Below, piece after piece: positions 57,167-64,000 of a stretch of DNA of 64,000 bases; position 1 is the stretch's first letter; every line of letters begins with the position of its first letter. Source of the stretch: Castellaniella sp. S9. Its GTDB lineage: Bacteria > Pseudomonadota > Gammaproteobacteria > Burkholderiales > Burkholderiaceae_B. The notes under the pieces were generated by a model. It did no database searches. It had not been told where the DNA came from and was given only the letters and a program-made list of their open reading frames with translations. The stretch spans positions 1-64,000 of the forward strand of contig NZ_JAPFGD010000004.1 of assembly GCF_027257175.1 (NCBI RefSeq), in the 5' to 3' direction. The position numbers were made by a program, and so were the translations under genes.

Positions 57167-57205
57167 GCGGCGATCGAGTGGCACCACTCGATCGCCGCTT
57201 GTCTT
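57167..57205 (+). terminator. Strong hairpin between glnH and glnP (partial terminator)
   Basis: GCGGCGATCGAGTG, loop GCAC and CACTCGATCGCCGC make a perfect 14-bp stem followed by TTGTCTT. The short, interrupted T tract suggests incomplete termination, which would give more binding protein than permease and ATPase; it would also protect glnH mRNA. Confidence 0.75.
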
Positions 57206-57236
57206 CGGGGCGATCTTTTCCACGGGGGTGACGAAC

Positions 57237-58072
57237 GTGACTTTTGAATGGTCCGCCATCTGGGCAGCGATGCCCGACCTGCTCGATGGCACTTTGATGA
57301 CGATCCAGATCACGCTGCTCGGCCTCATCGGCGGCACTGTCATAGGCGCCCTGTCCGGCGTGGTCACCACCTATGTCAGGGTCCCCGTGACCTGGCGCTC
57401 CGCCATCCTGTCGGTGATCGGCGTGGTGGTGATCTACTGGATCCTGCAACTGGCGTTCTGGCTGGGCGACGGCATCCTGGGCGGGGTGCCCGACTGGGCC
57501 TGGTGGATCATGCGGCTGGCCATCCTCGCCCTGCTGGTCTGGCGCTTCCACGCGTGGATCCCCCTGGCGCTGTCTTTCGTCGCCCAGGTCTACGTCCTGG
57601 TGATCCGGGGCACTCCCATCGTGGTGCAGGTGATGTTCATCTATTTCGCGCTGCCGCTGATCGTGGGCCTGCGCATCGACGGATTTTCCGCGGCGGTCTT
57701 TACCCTGATGATCAACTCGGGCGCCTATATCGCCGAGATCGTCCGCGGCGGGCTGCAATCGGTGCCCAAGGGGCTGCACGAGGCGGGCCAGGCGATGGGC
57801 CTGCCGTTCCACAAGATCCTGCTGCACATCATCGGGCCCGTCGCCTTGCGCCGCATGATCCCCACCATGGGCAACCAGTGCATCATCAGCCTCAAGGATT
57901 CGTCGCTGTTCATCGTCATCGGCGTGGCCGAGCTCACCCGCCAGGGACAGGAAATCATCGCCGGCAATTTCCGGGCGGTCGAGATCTGGGGCGCCGTCGC
58001 CGTGATCTACCTGATCCTGACCGGATTCATCGCGCTGGTCCTCAAATTCATCGAACACAGGACGCGGATCGT

Positions 58073-58076
<4 letters not shown>
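57237..58076 (+). CDS. glnP: Glutamine ABC transporter permease GlnP, with extra membrane segments
   Basis: A 279-residue permease. Its N-terminus (MTFEWSAIW) and C-terminal 185 residues follow E. coli GlnP closely ([56 protein letters not shown]). Between them is an insert of about 60 residues (about 42-105) with two additional hydrophobic stretches, absent from the 219-residue E. coli protein. The second GTG (57237) fits the family start and has GGGGG upstream; GTG at 57228 is the alternative. Overlaps glnQ by 4 nt. Confidence 0.92.
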
Positions 58077-58801
<725 letters not shown>

Positions 58802-58815
58802 GCGGCCCACCTGTC

Positions 58816-59538
58816 TTATTTGCCCGCCACGACCCGGATGGTTCGGGTGGACACGATCTTGTCGGCGCCCGCGGCGGTGATCTGAATGGTCACCTGGCGC
58901 GCGCGAAAGCCTTTGGGCAGCTCGGTCTCGCCCTTGACTTGCGTGTAGCGCATCATGTGCAGGGGCAGGGTGGCGATGTCGACGTAGACGGTCTGCCCGC
59001 TGCGGTATTGGCCGGCGGCCACGAGCTTGACCTCGCCGTCGAAGGCGGGGACCTCGGTGGCGCCTTCCGGCAGATCCTGGATCAGCAGCGCGCTATAGGC
59101 CAGCAGGTTGTCGCGCACGATCATGTCGGCCGCACGGATGCCCGGCGAGGTGCCGCGCGGATCGGGCGGGATGGCCGCGATCAGTTCGGCCACGCCGGAT
59201 TGCATGGCGGTGTGGTCCTCGCGCAGCTGATCCAGCGTGCGGGTCTGCTCCGCCAGTGCCTGGCGCGCCTGCTCGACCTCGGTGCGCAGTTGCTTGGCCT
59301 GGGTCTGCAATTGTTGTTTCTCGATGTTTGCGGAATTCAGGTCCATGCGCAGTTGCTCGGACTGCTCGGCGGTCAGCCGGGGAGGGCCGTAGCTGCGCTG
59401 CAGGAACACCACGCCGCCGGCACCGAGGACGATGCCGCTGATCAGCAGCACCAGCCAGCGCGGGATGCCCCTGCGCTGCCGTGTATGGCCGTAGGGGGTG
59501 GGTTTGAAAGCGGGACGTTTCGAAGAACCGAAAGACAT
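58816..59538 (-). CDS. Single-pass membrane protein with coiled coil, function unknown
   Basis: A 240-residue protein: a basic N-terminus (about 1-25), one membrane helix (about 27-46), a heptad-rich coiled coil (about 55-112), then a soluble, probably periplasmic domain (about 130-240). I do not recognise it beyond general resemblance to conserved betaproteobacterial membrane proteins of the DUF6776 kind. ATG at 59538 was chosen; upstream in-frame sequence looks non-coding. It stands 162 bp after murU on the same strand and may have its own promoter. Confidence 0.75.
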   Translation of the reverse strand: MSFGSSKRPAFKPTPYGHTRQRRGIPRWLVLLISGIVLGAGGVVFLQRSYGPPRLTAEQSEQLRMDLNSANIEKQQLQTQAKQLRTEVEQARQALAEQTRTLDQLREDHTAMQSGVAELIAAIPPDPRGTSPGIRAADMIVRDNLLAYSALLIQDLPEGATEVPAFDGEVKLVAAGQYRSGQTVYVDIATLPLHMMRYTQVKGETELPKGFRARQVTIQITAAGADKIVSTRTIRVVAGK

Positions 59539-59700
59539 GGGTGCATTCCTGTGCAGCGGTGTGTCCGAGGCCACGGGCCTCGCGAAATCCTGAAGCTTAA
59601 ACGCTTGCGTGGCCCGAACGGTCTGCGCACATAGACCGTTTCGATTTGCCAGACACGGAAAAGAATCGTCGCCGGCGCGCATGGCGCCGCAGCCGAAAGT

Positions 59701-60414
59701 TTAGCAGCGTACGCGCCGCCCGTCGTCGCCGGCCCGGACGCGCAGCCACTCGTCGAGCGCCTGCAGGCGCTCGGGGGTGCCGACGTCCACCCAGTGGCCA
59801 TCGTGGCGTTCGCCGGTGATCTGGCCCTGGTCGATGGCCGCCCGCAGCAGGGGTGCCAGCGGCGCCGGCTGCCCGGTCGGCACCCCGGCGAATAGTTCGC
59901 GGCGGTAGAGGCCGATGCCGGCGAAGGTCAGGGCGTCGCCAGGCCCCGGGATGAGGCGGCCGTCGGGCGCCAGGACGAAGTCGCCCGCCGGATGGTGTGC
60001 CGGGTTGTCCACCAGCACGAGGTGCGCCAGGGTCCGCGTACCCAGGGTGGCGGCGATCCGGGCGGCCCGGCCGAAGTCCCAGTCGCACCAGATGTCGCCG
60101 TTGACGACGAGAAAGGGTTCCTCGCCGAAGAACGGCAGGGCGCGGGCGATGCCGGCTGCCGTCTCGAGCGCCCGAGGCTCCGGCGAGTAGGCGATCCGGA
60201 CCCCGTAGGCCCGCCCGTCGCCCAGCGCGGCCTCGATCTGCGCGCCCAGCCAGGCGTGATTGACGATGATGTCCGGGATGCCGGCCGCCGCCAGCCGGCG
60301 GATGTGCCAGGCAATGAGGGCCTGCCCGCCCGCGTGCAGCAGGGGCTTGGGACAGGTGTCGGTCAGCGGGCGCATCCGTTCGCCGCGCCCCGCGGCCAGG
60401 ATCATGGCCCGCAT
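59701..60414 (-). CDS. murU: MurNAc-1-phosphate uridylyltransferase MurU
   Basis: A 237-residue nucleotidyltransferase: MILAAGRGERMRPLTDTCPK (split at residues 4-23) holds the nucleotide loop, PFLVVNGDIWCDWDF near 103 the metal aspartate, and a final DVGTPERLQALDEWL. MurU converts MurNAc-1-P and UTP to UDP-MurNAc in the recycling route that bypasses MurA. The adjoining amgK gene, overlapping by 1 nt, supports this over a general sugar nucleotidyltransferase. Confidence 0.91.
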   Translation of the reverse strand: MRAMILAAGRGERMRPLTDTCPKPLLHAGGQALIAWHIRRLAAAGIPDIIVNHAWLGAQIEAALGDGRAYGVRIAYSPEPRALETAAGIARALPFFGEEPFLVVNGDIWCDWDFGRAARIAATLGTRTLAHLVLVDNPAHHPAGDFVLAPDGRLIPGPGDALTFAGIGLYRRELFAGVPTGQPAPLAPLLRAAIDQGQITGERHDGHWVDVGTPERLQALDEWLRVRAGDDGRRVRC

Positions 60415-61457
60415 CAGAATGAATAGCCGTCGGTGGCCTGGACCTGCTCGGCCTGGTCCAGCATGCGCAACAGGGGATGGAAGACCCCGTAGCGTCCAGC
60501 CACCTGGCGCACGTAGGCGCCCACGCGCGGCATGTGGTCCAGATAGTGGTGCTTGCCATCGCGGTGCGACAGGCGCGCGAACACGCCCAGGATGCGCAGG
60601 TTGCGCTGCAGGCCCATCCACTCGTACTGCCGGTGGAACTCGGCGAAATCGGCGGGCACGGGCAGGCCCGCGGCGCGTGCGGCCTCCCAGTAGCGGATCG
60701 CCCAGTCCAGTTGCTGGGGTTCGTCCCAGGTGGTGCGGGCGTCCATGACCAAAGAGGCGATGTCATAGCTGAGCGGCCCGCACACGGCATCCTGGAAGTC
60801 GATGATGCCGGGCGGGGCATCGGTCCCGGCCTCGTTGATCATCAGGTTGGGCGAGTGGAAATCCCGGTGGACGAACACCCGCGGCTGGCGGGCGACGTCC
60901 TGGGCCAGCACGGCGAAGGCCGCCTGCAGGACGGCCTGCCGGCCGGCATCGGGCGCCAGGCCCAGGTGGGTCTGCAGATACCATTGCGGAAACAGGGCGA
61001 GCTCGTCGAGCAGGCGCGCCTCGTCGTAGACCGGCAGGTCGTCGCAGGCGATCTGCTGCATTCGCGCAAGGTCGCGCAGGGCCGCCCGGTAGCGGCGCTG
61101 GAGGTCTTGCGGCGCCAGGCCGGCCTGGATGGCCTCGTAGTAGGTCTGCCGCCCGAGGTCGGACAGCAGCAGGAAGCCGCGGGCCGTGTCGTGTGCGAAA
61201 ATGTCCGGGACGGTCAGCCCCGCCGCAGCCAGTTGCCGGGCGATGCGCACGAAGGGACCGCAGTCCTCGTGCGGCGGCGGGGCGTCCATGATCACGAGGC
61301 TGCCGCCGCGCCCCTCGATCCTGAAGTATCGGCGGAAGCTCGCATCGCCCGAAACCGGCGCCAGGCTGTCGGGCTCGAGGCGGAGTTCGGCCGGCAGGCT
61401 GCGCAGCCACTGCATCAGGGCGTCGAGGCGGGCATCGGGGGTGGTCGGGTTCTTCAT
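60414..61457 (-). CDS. amgK: N-acetylmuramate/N-acetylglucosamine kinase AmgK
   Basis: A 347-residue aminoglycoside-phosphotransferase-like kinase. It has SGDASFRRYFRI near 35, catalytic VHRDFHSPNLM near 207 and IIDFQDAVCGPLSYDIASLV near 227. AmgK makes MurNAc-1-P from MurNAc recovered during cell-wall turnover, feeding MurU. ATG at 61457 lacks a strong ribosome-binding site; GTG at 61493 is possible. Divergent from lptD with 132 bp between starts. Confidence 0.91.
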   Translation of the reverse strand: MKNPTTPDARLDALMQWLRSLPAELRLEPDSLAPVSGDASFRRYFRIEGRGGSLVIMDAPPPHEDCGPFVRIARQLAAAGLTVPDIFAHDTARGFLLLSDLGRQTYYEAIQAGLAPQDLQRRYRAALRDLARMQQIACDDLPVYDEARLLDELALFPQWYLQTHLGLAPDAGRQAVLQAAFAVLAQDVARQPRVFVHRDFHSPNLMINEAGTDAPPGIIDFQDAVCGPLSYDIASLVMDARTTWDEPQQLDWAIRYWEAARAAGLPVPADFAEFHRQYEWMGLQRNLRILGVFARLSHRDGKHHYLDHMPRVGAYVRQVAGRYGVFHPLLRMLDQAEQVQATDGYSF

Positions 61458-61589
61458 CGGGGAACGGGGAGGATCGGAATCGGTCGGGCGCACAGCGGCG
61501 GCACCTTCTCTATAATACTGGGTCGCTGGTCGTTGTGGGTGCGCGGATCAGTTGCGGTACAAACATCATCCTTGGAGGACTGGTTCTTC

Positions 61590-63953
61590 GTGCATTGGGT
61601 CTGGCGCATCGTGATTTCGGGGGTCTGCCTGGCGGCATCGGCGCAGTCGTGGGCGCAGGCGCCCGCGGCCGACTCATCGGGGATGCGGATGGTGGGCAGC
61701 CTCGGCACGCATCGCGTGGCCGACGGCAACGACCAGCCCGCGTTTCTGATCGGCGACCAGATCCGCCAGGGCGACGACGACATCATCATCCTCGAGGGGG
61801 CCGCGCAGGTCCGCCGCATCGACGGCGTGGTCAAGGGGGACCGGATCGAGTACGACCGCGCCACCGGCGACCTGGACGTGCGCGGCAGCGGGCTGCTGAT
61901 GCGCGATGCCAGCATCGTCGCCGGCCCGCACCTGCGCTACAACGTCGACTCGGAACAAGGCCGCATCGAGCAGCCCGCTTTTCGCCTGGGCGAGCGCGCG
62001 GGCTCCGGCACGGCCGATGCCGCCGACATCCTCAGCCGTGACATGATGCGGCTGTACGGCGTGCGCTACAGCGGCTGCCCGTGCCCCGACCCCGCCTGGT
62101 ACATCGAGTCCAGCCGCGTCGACCTGTACATGGATCAGAACGAGGGCGTGGCGCGCAACGGGGTGCTGTACTTCAAGGATGTCCCCATCCTGTATTCCCC
62201 CTACCTGACCTTTCCCCTCAGCGACGAGCGCAAATCCGGCTTCCTGGTGCCCACCTACGGCACCTCGTCGAACAGCGGCTTCGAGCTCACCACGCCGTAC
62301 TACCTGAACCTCGCGCCCAACTACGACGCCACCCTGTTTCCCCGCTACATGAGCAAGCGCGGCCTGCAGCTGGGCACCGAGGTGCGCTATCTGGGCCGGG
62401 AATACAGCGGACAGGCATTCGGCACCTACCTCATGCACGACCAGCAAAGGGGTGAAAAGCGCTGGATGTATTCCTGGCAGCATACGCAGCAGCTGCCGTA
62501 CGGGCTGACCGCCTACCTGGATGCGCGCAAGGTGTCCGACGACGATTACTTCCGCGATTTCTCGACCTTCGGGCTCAATGACGCGGCCGTGACCTACATG
62601 CCCAGCCAGGCCCTGCTCTCGTGGTCGGGCAATCGCTACCTCAGCGGCTCGCTGCAGTTCTATCGCTACCAGACCCTGCAGGACAGCACCGGCTCGTTCA
62701 TCACGCCGCCCTACGACAAGTTGCCCGAACTCTACATGCGGGCGCAGCACTACAACTGGAACGGCCTGGACATCGTGTCCGACAACTATGCGACGCGCTT
62801 CGTGTCGCCCATCTATCACGGCGACGCCTTTCCCCAGCAGTCCGGCCAGCGCCTGATGCCCAACGGGACGCGTGCCACCTCCTATACGACGATCTCCCGG
62901 CCCTTCGTGCTGCCCGGCGCCTACCTGACGCCCAAGATCGGCCTGCACATGAGCCACTACGAGACCGAATGGTTCTCGGCCGACCTGCCGGCCTATGCGG
63001 GCTGGCCCCGCAGCCAGTCGCGCGTGCTGCCCATCGCCTCGATCGACGGCGGGCTGACCTTCGAGCGCTCGACGACGCTGTTCGGCAACGACGCCATCCA
63101 GACCATCGAGCCGCGCGCCTATTACCTGTATGTGCCGTATCGCGACCAGTCACAGCTGCCGGTCTTCGATACCGGGGTGGCCACCTTCAATTTCATCCAG
63201 GCCTTCGACGAGAACATCTTCAGCGGCGGCTGGGACCGCATCGCCAATGCGAACCAGTTCACACTGGGCATGACCACGCGCTGGCTGGATGCCGACACCG
63301 GATTCGAGCGGCTGTCCCTGTCGGCGGCCCAGCGCTTCTATTTCACCGACCTCAAGGTCACCCTGCCGGGCCAGACCCCCCGGGTCGATAAAAAATCCGA
63401 TTACCTGCTGGGCGCCAATGCGGCGCTCACCGACAAGTTCTCGGTGTATTTCGACGGGCAGTTCAAGGCCGAGACCCGCCAGCGCGAACGGCTGAGCACG
63501 GGCGTGCGCTGGAACCCCAAGCGCCTGGCGACGGTGTCGCTGGCCTATCGCTACGAACGCGATCCCAACGCCTATTACGATCCCTACCGCGTCTATAGCG
63601 ACGATGCGACGATCGAATCGCGCGAACAGGTCAGCCTGAGCGGCCAATGGCCGATCTCGCGCCGATGGTACGGCGTGGGCCGCTATGATTATTCCTTGCA
63701 GGAAAAGCGCAGCACCCAGTCGATCCTGGGCCTGGAATATCGCGGCGACTGCTGCTGGACGGCCCGGGTGGTCATGCAGCGCTATGCGGTGTCGGCCGAA
63801 AAGGCCAACACCGCCGTCTTCCTGCAACTGGAGCTCTCCGGCCTGGGCTCGCTGGGCACCGATCCCATGAGACTGCTGTCCGAGCGGGTCGTCGGCTACG
63901 AGTCGGTGGCCGCGCCGATACCCGAAAAAACCGCCTTCGAGAGGTATGAATGA
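61590..63953 (+). CDS. lptD: LPS-assembly outer-membrane protein LptD
   Basis: A 787-residue outer-membrane barrel that inserts LPS with LptE. It has a signal peptide (residues 1-24, SWAQA), an N-terminal jellyroll (about 50-150) and a barrel (about 210-787). Cysteines are C163 and C165 (SGCPCPDPAW) and the pair C721-C722 (DCCW). E. coli instead has one cysteine near the mature N-terminus, one at about 173, and the same adjacent pair, so the disulfide pattern must differ. GTG at 61590 was chosen (GGAGG 11 bases upstream); no ATG fits. Overlaps the next gene by 4 nt. Confidence 0.92.
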   Translation: MHWVWRIVISGVCLAASAQSWAQAPAADSSGMRMVGSLGTHRVADGNDQPAFLIGDQIRQGDDDIIILEGAAQVRRIDGVVKGDRIEYDRATGDLDVRGSGLLMRDASIVAGPHLRYNVDSEQGRIEQPAFRLGERAGSGTADAADILSRDMMRLYGVRYSGCPCPDPAWYIESSRVDLYMDQNEGVARNGVLYFKDVPILYSPYLTFPLSDERKSGFLVPTYGTSSNSGFELTTPYYLNLAPNYDATLFPRYMSKRGLQLGTEVRYLGREYSGQAFGTYLMHDQQRGEKRWMYSWQHTQQLPYGLTAYLDARKVSDDDYFRDFSTFGLNDAAVTYMPSQALLSWSGNRYLSGSLQFYRYQTLQDSTGSFITPPYDKLPELYMRAQHYNWNGLDIVSDNYATRFVSPIYHGDAFPQQSGQRLMPNGTRATSYTTISRPFVLPGAYLTPKIGLHMSHYETEWFSADLPAYAGWPRSQSRVLPIASIDGGLTFERSTTLFGNDAIQTIEPRAYYLYVPYRDQSQLPVFDTGVATFNFIQAFDENIFSGGWDRIANANQFTLGMTTRWLDADTGFERLSLSAAQRFYFTDLKVTLPGQTPRVDKKSDYLLGANAALTDKFSVYFDGQFKAETRQRERLSTGVRWNPKRLATVSLAYRYERDPNAYYDPYRVYSDDATIESREQVSLSGQWPISRRWYGVGRYDYSLQEKRSTQSILGLEYRGDCCWTARVVMQRYAVSAEKANTAVFLQLELSGLGSLGTDPMRLLSERVVGYESVAAPIPEKTAFERYE

Positions 63954-64000
63954 TGTCTCGTCCGTACTATCCGGTCCGTGTCGCGCTGGTCCTCTGGGCC
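63950..64000 (+). CDS. surA: Start of a surA-like gene (truncated by window end)
   Basis: Seventeen codons are visible, overlapping the lptD stop by 4 nt. They encode MMSRPYYPVRVALVLWA, a basic start followed by hydrophobic residues as in a signal peptide. SurA, the periplasmic chaperone/prolyl isomerase for outer-membrane proteins, normally follows lptD, so the name rests on position alone. Confidence 0.6.
   Translation, partial: MMSRPYYPVRVALVLWA

Noticed and set aside
60477-61589. N-terminal extension of the LptD frame opposite amgK
   Set aside because: The stretch is the complement of amgK. A signal peptide beginning at the GTG 61590 marks the true start.

Overview
The window reads as a chromosome segment of a high-GC betaproteobacterium of the Alcaligenaceae type (Bordetella/Achromobacter/Castellaniella relatives). 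The reasons are gene order (mraZ to ftsZ, then lpxC, a DUF721 gene, an M23 peptidase and secA), a fused MurE-MurF enzyme of the kind known in Bordetella, and many small housekeeping proteins of that group. Genus cannot be fixed without searches.

Layout. 1-130: 3' end of an rRNA operon (5S rRNA and its terminator). 256-4030: a small membrane protein, a SWIB-domain protein, pyrC and an Uup-type ABC-F ATPase. 4123-15366: the most unusual part, a MocR-type PLP-binding regulator followed by haoA-haoB (octaheme hydroxylamine oxidoreductase and its partner). These continue with a 3-nt gap into a cytochrome c maturation System I operon, ccmCDEFGHI. ccmAB face back towards ccmI from the other strand. 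15464-15867: RNase P RNA, with a covarying base pair in helix P4. 16076-21321: a branched-chain amino-acid/amide-type ABC transporter, livGFHM on + and the binding protein on -. 21674-38640: the division and cell-wall cluster, with a four-box MraZ operator at its head. 38797-44214: lpxC, a DUF721 (DciA-like) gene, an M23 peptidase and secA. 44306-48367 (minus): mgtE, a YciA-type thioesterase, an M20 amidohydrolase and an inositol monophosphatase-type enzyme. 48455-53441: mnmC, a GH31-like protein with an eroded active site, and a phosphoesterase. 53505-53580: tRNA-Lys(UUU). 53709-58801: metNIQ and glnHPQ transport operons. 58816-64000: a coiled-coil membrane protein, the murU-amgK recycling pair, lptD and the first codons of a surA-like gene.

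How it works together. The haoAB-ccm block looks like a self-contained unit for making and using an octaheme enzyme. HaoA needs eight covalent hemes and the operon carries the attachment machinery. The usual electron carriers of ammonia oxidisers (cytochromes c554 and cM552) are absent nearby, and HaoA ends in a coiled coil plus a membrane segment, so electrons may leave by another route. The adjacent PLP-binding regulator is a candidate sensor because hydroxylamine reacts with PLP. The rest is mostly conserved core: peptidoglycan synthesis (mur, ftsI/W, mraY, ddl), its recycling (amgK-murU), outer-membrane assembly (lpxC, lptD, surA), secretion (secA) and nutrient uptake.

Limits: all calls come from reading the sequence. 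No similarity search, GC profile or structure prediction was run. Start codons were chosen from ribosome-binding sites and family N-termini.
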